From NCBI GenBank assembly GCA_949358305.1, contig OX442314.1, positions 56,801,369 to 56,865,368 of the forward strand: a DNA stretch of 64,000 bases, in the 5' to 3' direction. A model generated the notes under the pieces. That model saw only the letters and a list, made by a program, of their open reading frames with translations, was not told the origin of the DNA and made no database searches. The translations under genes and the position numbers were made by a program. The first letter of the stretch is position 1; each line of letters opens with the position of its first letter. This stretch comes from Strigamia acuminata. Lineage: Eukaryota; Arthropoda; Chilopoda; Geophilomorpha; Linotaeniidae. Below are positions 10,329 through 20,874 of this stretch, one piece after another.

Positions 10329-10889
10329 TTTGCCAAACCTTATTGTTTTACGAGTCCGTTGACGTTTGGCTGCGCGCACGCTTTGTTATATGTTGCCCTT
10401 GGAAACGTTTATGTAAAGGTTTACATTATGTCTATTTATCTTGTGTTATTTACTTGTTTGCTTTCAAAGCCTTAGTCTAAAAAATAATGTAAAGAGAAAA
10501 GTGAATTGATTAAACACTTACAATATCTCAATAATAATTTTGATTTTTTTTGCAGCAATAATCAATTTAGTAATTATCATGATTGTATAGCTGCATTACA
10601 ATCGTACATTTTTTTATTATACTACTGGTATTTAGAATTATTGACTTATTTTTTCATTTTAATAGATTTGACAGAGTTTTTTGTATGAAGCGATCAAATT
10701 GCATGGATTGTGTGGAAACTGATGGTTTCCAAAGCAAATTAAATTAGTTGTGTTTTTGACTACAGTGGTGCAGGCGTCAAAGACTCACCTGTGACCCATC
10801 TTATGCTATTTCTTAGAAAAGGGGAGGACTTAATCCCTCTATTGAATAAAAATTTACAGTACTTTTTGTAAATGAAACTCAACAAGTCG

Positions 10890-11206
10890 TGCTTTTCTCG
10901 TGTCTACAAACTTTTAGTTAAATCCAACTCCATTAGCTGTTTTTTACGATACGTTTAAGAATTTCATTATATTCAAGTTACGTGGGTAACTATACGGTGA
11001 GGAAACCCGGAAATTTTCAAAGTTTAGTTCTGATCAACTCTGTACTATCAGTTTTCAATTATGAAATGCTCAACAAGTACTTGCAGAGGTGTTGGAAAAT
11101 ATTGAATGGTGATGCATCAACTACAGAGTTGAAAAATACCTTAATTCATTGTGATACTTGTCATGTAATGAACATCAATGATTCAGCTTCATCAAGCATC
11201 TCTTGA
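10890..11206 (+). pseudogene. Transposon fragment, shared 5' part with 49.1-49.2 kb
   Basis: Bases 10895-11010 resemble 49130-49230 (TGTC.ACAA...TTTAGTTAAATCC.ACTCCAT and TCAAGTTACGTG.GTAACTATA). The following frame reads VFNYEMLNKYLQRCWKIL and HCDTCHVMN, the style of a transposase catalytic-region fragment, but I cannot assign a superfamily. About 70 residues remain. Confidence 0.35.
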
Positions 11207-11343
11207 TGTACTTATCAGAGGTAGACGCATCGGGCTGTTGGGGATAGTCCTTTTTGACATGTCACCACAATCGGATTCCTAGACACCCGTGTGCATTTCT
11301 TCTATTTTTACGGTCCCAAAAAACCCGTGCTAAATTTGTGTGA

Positions 11344-11878
11344 ATGATCGAGGAAGAGGATAAGTTCGCCGCCACCCTCCAGGCTGCTTACCAATACACG
11401 GGCCCTTACTTACGACCAGGCTCTCCTTAAATCGCAACTGCCGCATCTTTCAAACGCGGTTTTTCATTATCTAAACAACCGGTTCATGACAGTACATCTG
11501 CGCCGTTATTGGATGAAAGGCAAAACCGTAGAAAAAATTCGTCCGAAATCACAAACGACTATGCACCAGCTACATCAACTAGGCATCGTCGGTCGAAAAC
11601 GAAGATTAGCCGACAAGCGCGCCCGCACAGATTCAAAGCCGAACAACAATAAACGCCCACGACTCGACAATCCAGCGGTAGCTTCCACATCTCGTGCTAC
11701 AGATCCCAACTCCACCACGAGTTTAGTAAAAAGAACCCCACGTTGGACCACACGACGAGAAACTCAAAGAGCTGAGTCGCGAAGCAGAGAAACATCCGAA
11801 GGCTTCGGAAGTAACTGGAAGGATTATCAGGGACGAGAACGAAAAATCCGTCGTGTCCAAGACTATCAAGAACTATAA
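11344..11878 (+). pseudogene. Basic, disordered transposon ORF remnant
   Basis: The frame from 11344 starts MIEEEDKFAATLQAAYQYTG and shifts into a 130-residue Arg/Lys-rich frame (11486-11878). It has several nuclear-localisation-like clusters (GRKRRLADKRAR, KRPRLD) and no folded domain I recognise. It leads directly into the repeat shared with 38.5 kb (family B), so it is probably the N-terminal or gag-like part of that element. Function unknown. Confidence 0.4.
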
Positions 11879-12336
11879 CTGAAATAACCAAGTATTATCC
11901 AAATTTGCAGATGCAGACAATTACTTAAACACGCATGGCCGCGTGGAGAGGCGCGGGATTCGTCGCCATGTTCTTGTAGATCAAAAGATCAAATATTTTT
12001 TCACCATGACAGTGATTTCCATAAATATACAGTGTATATGTACTATTTTCGATATTTGTTTCACTTTAGATACTGTTTGTATTTTATGCATTGAGTACGA
12101 TGCATAGGCTAACTATTGTTTATAGTTTAATTTCCTATGTTATTATTTGTCGCAATATGTTAACACCAGATGGTGTACTGTTCACTGCTTGATTTACTCC
12201 AAGATGGCAGCCTCCGGTATGGCTGGCCACTATTCATGTAATTCAACATTTCCTAAGCTGTTTTGTCAGTTTATTTATCAATTAAATACATTATTTTAGT
12301 TACTTTAATGTTTGTTTAGTGTTTGGCACGTAGATA

Positions 12337-12745
12337 CCGTATTACCTCGGGTATAAGCCGACCCGTGTATAAGCCGACCCCCCCATTCTAGGGCACCATT
12401 TTGCTAATAAATGGTAGCTCGCGGGTATAAGCCGAGTACGTCAAAATGTTGTGAAATTTAGTCGAAAATCAATGAAATTGACTACAATTTAGTCAAAAAT
12501 TGATAATATTGACTACAATTTAGTCAAAAATTGATGCAATTGACTACAATTTGGTCGGAAATTGTGGAAATTGACTGATTGTTGGATGGCTGGTCGTATA
12601 TACAATACAAATGTAACGAACGTAGCACGTACGTTACATTTTTTTCTTTTTTTTTAACACGCGCGTATAAGCCGACCCCCCCCCCCCCCAATTAGCGGCC
12701 AGGATTTTGCAAAAAGTTGGTCGGCTTATACCCGAGGTAATACGG
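12337..12745. mobile_element. Tc1/mariner-superfamily MITE (409 bp) with TA duplication
   Basis: The terminal inverted repeats are CCGTATTACCTCGGGTAT at the left and its complement at the right, continuing as AAGCCGACC. Both ends are flanked by TA (12335-12336 and 12746-12747), the target-site signature of Tc1/mariner/pogo elements. It has no transposase frame. The interior holds about four units of ATTGACTACAATTTAGTC (12455-12575), a C run near 12675-12690 and internal AAGCCGA boxes. Confidence 0.88.
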
Positions 12746-13755
12746 TAAGTGCCAAACTATCGCTATATCGACCATACCGTGCGAAGAAACACGTACACCC
12801 TCGACGAGGTCGCCGCAGACCATCTAAGTGCGGCTGACAGAATTTGGCAGTTCCGTATTCTTCGGGCCGAGACGCTACACGCCAAGTAACCCACCGTGGT
12901 TGCCACCGACGTGGACCGACGAATTTCAACGCGACGCGCGGCTCGCTCGGAATCGCCCGACACCGTTGGCGCATGGGTGGTCAGACATTCCAAAATCCAC
13001 CCGAGATGACGTTTATCGATTCTGCACAATTTGTTATGGGTTTGGCGGTTGTAACCCATTCGTTGTCCGCTATCTGTGCCACGACCGCTATCGGTTTGTC
13101 GGTCACGATATCTATCTATCCAGTTAATTAAATAAATTTTTTTGTCCGATATCTTTTTTTTCTTCCTCTTAGTGGGTCATCATCGAACGTAGCGCCATCG
13201 GCATAGTTCTTCAATTTTTATAATATTTTGTTCGTTTGTTCCCTAAACTGTTTGTTTGTTTGTAGTTTGTAGTTTAAATTAAAATTTAATTTGAAATAAA
13301 TGACCACGATTGATTGGGTTTATTTGATCGCTTCTGCACAATTTGCTAAGGGTTCGGCGATTGTCGCCCGCTATCGTGGGTCATTATCGAACCGTGGGTC
13401 ATTATCGAACGCAGCGCCAACGGCATAGTTCTCCTTCAATTTTTAGAATATTTTGTTCGTTTAATCGTTTGTTTTCTTAAACTGTTTGTAGTTTATCGGA
13501 CACCAAAGCCTCTTATGGACACACCTGCTGCACCATAGTTTTTTTCCATACCTTTTTTAAACTTTCTAATGGCTAACAATTATTCCGATTATTTTCAAAA
13601 ACTGAATGACAATTCTGCCTAAACTTCTGGGCCACCAAAAAAACTGCCTGTTTTGACTGGTTCCCCACAGCCCAAATTGACTGACACCCAATCCACATTA
13701 ATTGATAATTCACCATCACTACTGGCAAATACTTCATCACCAGTGCAGGGTTGGT

Positions 13756-13959
13756 GACAAATTGTGGTGTACTTGCCAGAAAGACATGGGTGGTATATTG
13801 ATTGGCTGTGATAACAGCTCATGTAAAGTTGAATGGTTTCATAAAAAATGTGAACATGTTAAGAGAGTTCCCAAGGGCAAATGGAATTGTGCAGCATGTA
13901 AAAGTAGTATGCAACCAAGGAGAATAACAAGAAATAAACCCAATACTAATTATGAGTAA
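13756..13959 (+). CDS. ING-type PHD finger in family B element, copy 1
   Basis: The frame reads LWCTCQKDMGGILIGCDN, then CKVEWFHKKC, then PKGKWNCAAC. This is a complete Cys4-His-Cys3 PHD finger closest in layout to ING-family fingers (IGCDN...EWFH...PKGKW.C..C), which bind histone H3 tails methylated at lysine 4. The aromatic W of the EWFH motif is kept. The same finger is found at 39343-39546 with only a few changes. A basic tail (QPRRITRNK) follows, then a stop. The element context suggests a transposon protein using chromatin recognition; histone binding is inferred from the family. Confidence 0.75.
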   Translation, partial: DKLWCTCQKDMGGILIGCDNSSCKVEWFHKKCEHVKRVPKGKWNCAACKSSMQPRRITRNKPNTNYE

Positions 13960-14028
13960 AATTCACTCAATGCCATCAATGAATCTGCTAATAACAAACC
14001 TCCTGAACAGATTGTTGCAGGTCGTTCG

Positions 14029-15955
14029 CTGAAATGACCCTTAGTAAACCCAAGTGAAGAAGAAAGGCAATATCGGATACCAGAAAAGGAGAGACTGGCG
14101 AAGACTTTTAACCGAATTTCGTGTGACAATGGCAATTGTGTGTAGCACACAACAAGTTTGTCATCGATGCGACAATAGACGACGGCTCACATGGAAGATT
14201 AATTACCGGTAATCACAGTAGAAAGGAAAAAAATCTAATTTTCAAAGTGTGCAAATATTTAAATATATTCATATCTCATATTTATCGCCTTAAATAATAT
14301 TCCTGTTGGTAAAGAAAGGAACTTAATTGCAAAGTGTTTAGATGTGGACACCACGTTAAAATTGCTTCATGCTGCATTCATAAAATGGAATAGTGTCTTA
14401 CAACAGCAATATCATGGATTTGGTAAACACTACATCCATAAACTAGAATGCAGGCTAACAATACCAAAGAATAAAATTCAAATTCAAAACACTAGACCAG
14501 AGCTCTCATTCAGCACCACTGGAATACCTGACCAGTGGCCCAGGGGCAACCACGAGGAGGTAGAGAGTTGGATTTTCTGCCCCCAATTCACAAAAGAAAA
14601 TATCTTCGTAAAATCTTCAATGAAACGAATCAAAGTATCAAATTACGCCCACGCGGCTGACTAGAAATTTCACAATGGCGGCGGCAACGCCCTGGAAAAT
14701 TGAACAAAGAAAATAATAAAATTGTGTCCTTACAACTCCTTGATTCAACACCTACCAATGTGAAAAGCTTGAAATTAAATCAATGTGAATAAATACCCAA
14801 TGACGACGATAAACCAGAAAACGAAGGCTTCGAAGATCGCGTGCCAACTGACTGAAGGAAAAACAACCACAACCTCGACGACAATGGCGGCGGCAACGGC
14901 CTCGCAATTTAAACAAACAAACATCAAAATTGTGCCCACACAACTCCTTGATTGTGCACCGACCAATGTAAAATTCTTGAAATTAAATAAATTTGAACAA
15001 ATTAATTTGAATACATATATCCAATTGACGACGATAAAGTAGAAAACGAATAAATCAAATTTAAATCAATTTTCGAGCCATTTTTTTTAAAAACAATAAA
15101 AGGAAACGACCGGTATGTAAATGTTGAAGTTTTGTACTTCAAAATTCTTTAAAATACGAAAATGGTCAGATAGATTTAAATCAGAAAAGCATCGGTAATA
15201 AAAATACTCACACTGTAATTGAATAAAAGCGATACAAATTAATGAAATAACCGTTCGAGAAAGCGACGAAAACTCACGTTCCTCCGCGCCGTGCCTCCAT
15301 TGTGATGAATGTGTATACGGGGTTCACATTGCGGAAAACACGAGTTTCTGAATATAGGACAAATCCCGATGCAAACCGACAAATCTCTTGGATTAAATCT
15401 TTTCGACAGATAATATATGATATGCAAAAATTAAATTCTTAGAAATAAAATGGACTCACAATTCGCAGTAAATATTCTTGCCTAAGATCTAAGTCCTGAT
15501 TGTCTTAGGTTTAATCGGAAGCACACACGAATCATCTTTTCGTTTCGTTCATGTCTGATGAACTCGGTCTTTAGAAAACCTGACGTAAAAGCAAATTGGC
15601 AACCCAGAAAACTACGCAATAGTAAACAAACTATTCATAAAAATCAAGGAGTAAATACAAAAAAAGAAAATAAAATTGGTTATTTTCAGAGAAAATCTCT
15701 GGAAATATCTGTGTTGTTTTCAGATCAATTCTGTGCAGATTATATAAGAATTTAAAAAAACTTTTAATGAATTAATAAATTAATTAATTTATCATTGAAA
15801 AATAATAACGTGGACCCGCCTTAGCTTTGCTGCATAGCACCTACACGATCTGCATACGTGCAGAGCGTAACATCCAATAGGGATGCTGATCATAATCTGA
15901 AATTAGTATTCAGCCAGTATTTTTGGCAAAACAAACACCGAACATTTAATAAGCG
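14029..15955 (+). repeat. 1.9-kb minisatellite-bearing repeat (family C), copy 1
   Basis: Starts CTGAAATGACCC and ends TTTAATAAGC. The same ends delimit 42932-44907, and 61549-62960 shares the start. It is non-coding as far as I can see. It contains about two units of a roughly 205-bp tandem repeat (14675-15060) and a TTTTGTACTTCAAAA near-palindrome at about 15128. Termini do not form obvious inverted repeats and no target duplication is evident. Confidence 0.75.
14675..15060 (+). repeat. About 205-bp tandem repeat units inside family C copy 1
   Basis: The anchor ATGGCGGCGGCAACG occurs at 14675 and 14884. Each unit continues through TGTGTCC..ACAACTCCTTGATT, a poly-purine linker and CGACGATAAA.CAGAAAACGAA. 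Confidence 0.75.
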
Positions 15956-17230
15956 AATATACACTAAAGAACTCAAGAACAATTAGTGGCAGTGGTAGTC
16001 CGATTCCTGTAAATTTTTAAGCCACATAAAAGTAGTACAAAATGAGCAGAAAAGTTCTATTTTATTTGAAATTAAGCCTGCTGCTAGCCTAGCACAAGTT
16101 ACAAAGGCTAAATCTGTCATTTTTGGCTGCAGTCAATGTGCAACCTTTCCATTCAAGTTGTGTTTTAGTAAGGAAATTGAACTCCAACCTAAAAAATAAT
16201 ATGAAATTATGCATTGGAAACCCCTAATTAGTCTAGAAATTGTTTTCTGAAATGCGTTATTAGAATAAAATTCCATATTTCCTGAATTTAAGGGTCGGCA
16301 AGTTTAGAGGGATGTGGGGGCTTTAAAAATGGACAATTTAAAAATCTGATTTGACAATTTTTATCTAACATCACTTATTTATCACCATCTATACATGCAA
16401 GTTCATTGCCTTAACTATTTTGCTTATTGTTGAAGTTTGATTGTAGTGCACTTATCATTTTGTCGCACCAGTATTTTCATTTTTTTGTAATAAATTTTTT
16501 GTTTGTTTCTCAATCGCTCCAATTGTTTCAGCAGTTTATTTTGTTATGATTTTGTACCTTTGTTTAAAATTTCAACACTCAACACGCGCGTATTGCTGAG
16601 AAATGAAGAAAAATTGGGGTGCACCTATCTTTTTGTCGCGCACTGTACCATCTCCAAAAAATATTTTGACAATCTGAGACATGAGGCGGCAAAAGCTAAA
16701 GGACTGCCTGACTCCTTTTTCTACCCAAAATGATTTGATTGATTTCTCGCAAATGCCCTGCTCTAGCAAAGTCCGGTGAAGCCGATAAGATGGACCATCA
16801 AATTGAGTCACAACCACCAAGGGGACATCGATCACGAAAGTGGGCATCATAAATAGCATCCCTAACTGCTACGAGGTAGCAAACCACACTCAAACACTGA
16901 GAGATTTAAGAAAAAAATGAAATTAATTTTACCACGGCATCATGCAATCCAACACCACCTCTAGTTGCGGCGAAAACTCCGCAAGAGAAAAACCCACAGT
17001 GGTTTTGGGATGTGTACAAATTTCGAATAGCACTTAGCACCGTAGGGTTAAATAATTCTCAGCTTGAGCATCTGCGCGACCATTTGGCATTCCTTAACAC
17101 AAAGAGGAGCATTTGAGCTTGATCAATCTATCCAGTAAGCACATTCAAATTCAATTTCAATTTCAAATTCAAATTGTTCGAAATTCAGATGCAGCATAAA
17201 AAAATGCAGTATGATTATCGAACCGACGAA
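15956..17230. other. Intergenic, no confident gene
   Basis: A/T-rich sequence. Short open frames on both strands near 16503-16859 lack recognisable domains. A degenerate TCAAATTCAATTTCAAATTC tract is at about 17140-17180. Confidence 0.4.
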
Positions 17231-17239
17231 ACAGCTACC

Positions 17240-17438
17240 TGTAACTTACTGCCGTTATGATGTAAACCCTCTAGCTTCATGTCCAAGATGTAATAATAAG
17301 ATTTGCTTTGTAAGTTGTAATTAATATAATTTATAAGCTTATTTTAATTTATTTTGTTCATTTTATACAGAACGATTGGGATGCTTTAATCCCGGAGCTG
17401 ATTGGGTTTTCCCATGAGATTTACCAAGCACTTTGATT
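17240..17438 (+). pseudogene. Possible terminal exon pair of a Cys-rich protein
   Basis: A frame reading YCRYDVNPLASCPRCNNKICF ends at a GTAAG-type donor near 17310. It can be joined to an exon beginning after a TACAG acceptor near 17370, reading NDWDALIPELIGFSHEIYQAL and then a stop. The CxxC...C arrangement looks like a short zinc-binding tail of a transposase-like protein. Upstream coding sequence is not clear, so this is a weak call. Confidence 0.3.
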
Positions 17439-17635
17439 AATGTGTTAGGATTATTTTGCAATTTGAATGATTTGTTTGTAATGAAAGCTTAGAGATTAAT
17501 GTGTAACTGTTATTTATTGCATATTTTAAAATGCTTGATTTAAGTGTTTTTCTGAGGAGTTATGATGACGGTATATAAATTACAAATTTTGCTAGTAATT
17601 ATGAAGCAAAATTAAAATTATACTAGGCAAATAAA

Positions 17636-17753
17636 TGTTGTTAACTTAAGGCTTGTCTAATTTTTAACATATCATAATAGTACCTTTAAAGAAAAAACAC
17701 TAGGGGGATGACCCCTATATAAGGGCTACGAAGAGAGCCAATCCCCAGTCTAA
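17636..17753 (+). repeat. DIRS left inverted terminal repeat
   Basis: It is the near-perfect reverse complement of 23429-23543. It includes TTAAGGCTTGTCTAATTTTT, a TATATAAG box and AGAGAGCCAATCCCCAGTCT. Confidence 0.9.
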
Positions 17754-17909
17754 TAAAAAACACACATAGATTGTAGTTTATAAAAAACTTTATTCAATTA
17801 ATGAATAATTATTACCGAGAATAACTTCCGAGGACAGGTCCTAAGGTCGACTAGTTTTCTACAAGGGAAGGAAAAAACACATTAGTAACTTTTAGTGTTT
17901 AGGATGGGA

Positions 17910-18012
17910 TTGTTAACAACATTTATTTGCCTAGTATAATTTTAATTTTGCTTCATAATTACTAGCAAAATTTGTAATTATACAACATTTGCAAATAAAT
18001 GTTGTTAACTTA
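17910..18012. repeat. DIRS internal complementary region
   Basis: Bases 17912-17985 are the inverse of the element's left outer end (17578-17645). Bases 17980-18010 are the inverse of its right outer end (23535-23570), including the small hairpin ACAACATTT-gc-AAATGTTGT. Together they reproduce the circle junction of the element. Confidence 0.88.
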
Positions 18013-19119
18013 TGGCTGTTCGTAGCCTCCCAAAACAACTGAGGAAAATTCCTCCGAAAAGAAAACAATCGGTCTCTCATAAAAGGTCTGAAAAACTTCA
18101 GCAGTCGACCAATCGGCTGCTTTGATAATATGATTTAAAGAAACACCTCTGCTTGCCGCAAAAGAAGTGGAAGCTGCTCTTGTAGAGTGAGCAGTAAAAA
18201 TTGAGGTATCAACATTTGCGTCACCGAGGGTGCTTTTAATCCATCTGGATATAGTGGTAGAAGAAACTGCCTCAAAAGGGAAAGAAGCCGAAATAAACAA
18301 TTGTTTCGTATCCTTGCGAATTGAAATGGTGAAATTTAAGTACTCACGAAGAGCCAAGACTGGACACAAGTCTTTATCTTGAAATTTAGAAATACGAAAA
18401 GGGGTTCGGGAAGAAGATTTCCTGGACCCCAAAAGGGGAACGATACAAAAACTGTCTTTGAAAAGGACATCTGCAGATAGAAGCTTGAGGTCAGCCGATC
18501 TACTTGCCAAGGCAAGGGCCAAAAGCGTAGCTAACTTCTGATTAAGAAGAAGACCTGAAGGTTTTTGAACAGAAGATAGGGACTTGATGTGCCGAAGAAC
18601 CGGCCCTACGTGCCAAATGTAAGAGTAACGATATTTTCTGGGTTTGGAAATCAAAATCCCTTTCATGACCCGATGAATGAGAGAATGAGATCCCAGATCT
18701 TGGCCCCCATTAATAATTAAATACTGAGAAATAGTAGATCTATGGCAATTTATTGCACTATACGATTTTCCTTCTGAATACAGAAAGCTAAGAAAATTAG
18801 CTAGGGAAATTGGAGATGAACAAAAAGGTTCCAAATCCCTGGATGCTGTCCAAGAAACCCATGATTTCCAGCAATTTGCATAGACTTTTGCTGTTGAAGG
18901 CTTCCATGACACTCCCACCAATTGGGAAACTTCCTCTGAAATTCCATCCTTTCGAAGGGAAGAGAGGATAGATGCCAGGCCGCTAACTGGAGGGATCCCT
19001 GAGCCACCAATGGGTGGGGTTGCCCTTCTGGATTCAGTAACAGGTTTGTCAGATTCGGGAGAATAACCGGGGCCTGTGTTGATAGGGACCAGATTATCTA
19101 AAGATAAAAAGAAAACTTT
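18010..19119 (-). CDS. DIRS tyrosine recombinase (overlapping frame)
   Basis: Inserts the double-stranded circular DNA intermediate without target duplication. The frame opens after a stop near 19120 and ends at 18010, giving up to about 369 residues; the conserved part begins near TAKVYANCWKSWVSWTA. Catalytic residues of the family are visible: R in ASRSADLKLL, the HSTRAAS box (HxxR), W in AADWS and the Tyr in TFYERP near the C-terminus. The first about 100 codons overlap the end of the RT-RNase H frame in another phase, a known DIRS arrangement. No ATG lies early in the frame, so translation may use a non-AUG codon, reinitiation or alternative splicing. The set of catalytic residues looks intact. 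Confidence 0.9.
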   Translation of the reverse strand, partial: KVFFLSLDNLVPINTGPGYSPESDKPVTESRRATPPIGGSGIPPVSGLASILSSLRKDGISEEVSQLVGVSWKPSTAKVYANCWKSWVSWTASRDLEPFCSSPISLANFLSFLYSEGKSYSAINCHRSTISQYLIINGGQDLGSHSLIHRVMKGILISKPRKYRYSYIWHVGPVLRHIKSLSSVQKPSGLLLNQKLATLLALALASRSADLKLLSADVLFKDSFCIVPLLGSRKSSSRTPFRISKFQDKDLCPVLALREYLNFTISIRKDTKQLFISASFPFEAVSSTTISRWIKSTLGDANVDTSIFTAHSTRAASTSFAASRGVSLNHIIKAADWSTAEVFQTFYERPIVFFSEEFSSVVLGGYEQP

Positions 19120-20866
19120 TTAATAAATCAAAGGTTGCAACTAATTAAAGTGGTGCTTACCGGAAACCAACTCTGACTTGGCCAAATCGGTGTAATAAGG
19201 ATAATCCTTGTTGGAGACAAAGCTAATCGGATCCTTTGTAAACATGCAGGAATCAGACAGAAAGGGGGAAAAGCATAGTTAAGATCGGACCCCCATTCCT
19301 GAACCAGGGCGTCGAAAGCTAAAGCTTCTGGATCTGGTAACCAACTAAAGAAATTTTTAAGCTGACAATTAAGATTTGAAGCAAACAAATCTATCTGAAA
19401 CGGGCCCCAAAGGGCCTGAAGACTATCGAAACAAGAAGTATTTAGTTTCCAATCCCCAGAATCGAGAATGTGGCCTCTGGAGGCCAGATCAGCCTGTATA
19501 TTCAGTTTACCGGGAATGTGTTCAGCCTGGATGGAAAGATCACGAGCCATAGCCCAAGACCAAAGATCCTGGGCCACGGCCGTGAGATTGGGTGACCTAG
19601 GGCTACCCAGGTGGTTAATAGCAGCGATTGCCGCTGTATTGTCCATTCGTAACTTAATAATACCCCCGCACAAGTCTTTGGCAAAGGACTTGATGGCCCA
19701 AAAGGCAGCAAGTAATTCAAGGACGTTTATATGCTTGGCTGCTAAGGAAGGTGGCCATTTTCCACCTATAGAGATAGAATTTGAGCACGCTCCCCAGCCT
19801 GAAAGGGATGCGTCCGTATCAATGCTAATTAAAGTGGATTTTGGAAAAAGGGATCTACCCTGACAGAAATCCAAATTTCTGAGCCACCAAGCTAGTTCCT
19901 CCCTTGCTACAAGGTTAAGTAAGCATGGCGAATTATAATTTCCTTTCCGGAGCAATTGAGTTTTTAATAACTGGAGACCCCTGTAATGAAGGGGGGCCGA
20001 AGAGATAGCTAAGGTTGTAGCATTGAGTTTCCCTATAACCGAAGCCAAGTCTCTATTATTAATATCGTTGTGTGCAGAAAGCAACTTCTGAATGGCCTTT
20101 TTTATATTCTGAGAACGTTCGGAAGGGAGAGAAACCCGCATAGTTTTGGAATTAATCAAAAATCCTAGGAAAACTAACTCCGTCGTTGGCTCAAGAACTG
20201 ATTTCTTAAAATTTACTCTGAAACCTAGAGATTTAAATAGAAGTAGAATAAAATCCCTCTGCTGGATAAGAAGATCTCTGTCGGAATGGGTGAAGAACCA
20301 GTCATCAAGAAAAACTGCAAGTTTTACGTTGAACAACCTAAGAAAAGTTGCTATAACTCGACAGATTTTTGTAAAGAAAAAAGGGGCAGGTCCTAGGCCG
20401 AAGAAAAGTACTCTAAGTTCATAAAGGACCCCTAACCAAAAGAAGCGTAAAAATTTTCGCGATTCAGGATGAATGACTGCTGAGAAGTAAGCGTCTGAAA
20501 GATCAAGTTTAATCATAAAAGCATCTTGCTCAACGAGGAAAAGAGCCGTCTGAACATTTTCCATTTTGAAATGAGTGAAAGGAATAAATTCATTTAGTGG
20601 TTTTAAATTAATTATTGGTCTAAAACCCCCATCTTTTTTGGGAACAATAAAAAGGAAACTAATAAATTCCCCTTCACAGTGATTGGCCGGATAGGCTGCA
20701 CCTTTTTCAACCATGTCCTTGACTTCTAAATCAAGAATAGAAAATACCTCATTGGAAAAGGAAGGTGTTGAAAAGGAATTTTGAATAGGCGTAGATAGAA
20801 ATTCTAGCTTAAGACCAGCAACTACCTGAAGCACCCAATTGTCTGAAGTTATAAGACGCCAAGTGT
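18801..20866 (-). CDS. DIRS reverse transcriptase-RNase H, two exons
   Basis: Copies element RNA into DNA. Exon 20866-19161 and exon 19097-18801 are joined by a 63-nt GT-AG intron that contains in-frame stops. The reverse transcriptase part has FLFIVPKKDGGFRPIINLKPLN, MIKLDLSDAYFSAVIHP and the catalytic AVFLDDWFF (the DIRS version of YxDD). RNase H follows with SIDTDASLSGWGAC, the glutamate in INVLELLAAFWAI, RMDNTAAIAAI and IPGKLNIQADLASR. A C-terminal part, from LFASNLNCQLKNFF to ITPIWPSQSWFP, is the conserved DIRS tail and continues across the intron into LVAQGSLQLAAWHLSSLPF. Exon 4 starts in phase with Gag exon 3, so Gag and this part can be one polyprotein. Confidence 0.92.
19098..19160 (-). 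other. 63-nt intron in the DIRS pol frame
   Basis: The donor is CCG|GTAAGC and the acceptor TCTTTAG|ATAATC on the minus strand. Removing it restores the frame IIWSLSTQAPVILPN. Without splicing the frame stops within about 12 codons. Confidence 0.8.
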
Positions 20867-20874
20867 CTAAACAG

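Larger units (their letters stand above)
11872..13965 (+). mobile_element. PHD-finger element (family B), copy 1
   Basis: Homologous to 38512-39560 in the same orientation. Shared blocks include ACCAAGTATTATCCAAATTT, CATGGCCGCGTGGAGAGGCG, CCTCGACGAGGTCGCCGCAG and the PHD-finger segment. Copy 1 carries extra sequence at about 11972-12790, including the mariner MITE, where copy 2 reads straight through. It also carries a local tandem duplication of the GCGCCA(A/T)CGGCATAGTTCT region near 13190 and 13410. The element is broken by frameshifts and interrupted on its right by the 1.9-kb repeat at 14029. Confidence 0.7.

Noticed and set aside
14029-15955. Canonical Helitron
   Set aside because: Ends do not show 5' TC and 3' CTRR with a terminal hairpin, and the insertion site is not clearly A/T.
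16572-16859. 95-codon minus-strand ORF as a gene
   Set aside because: No recognisable domain, no splice partners and no second copy.
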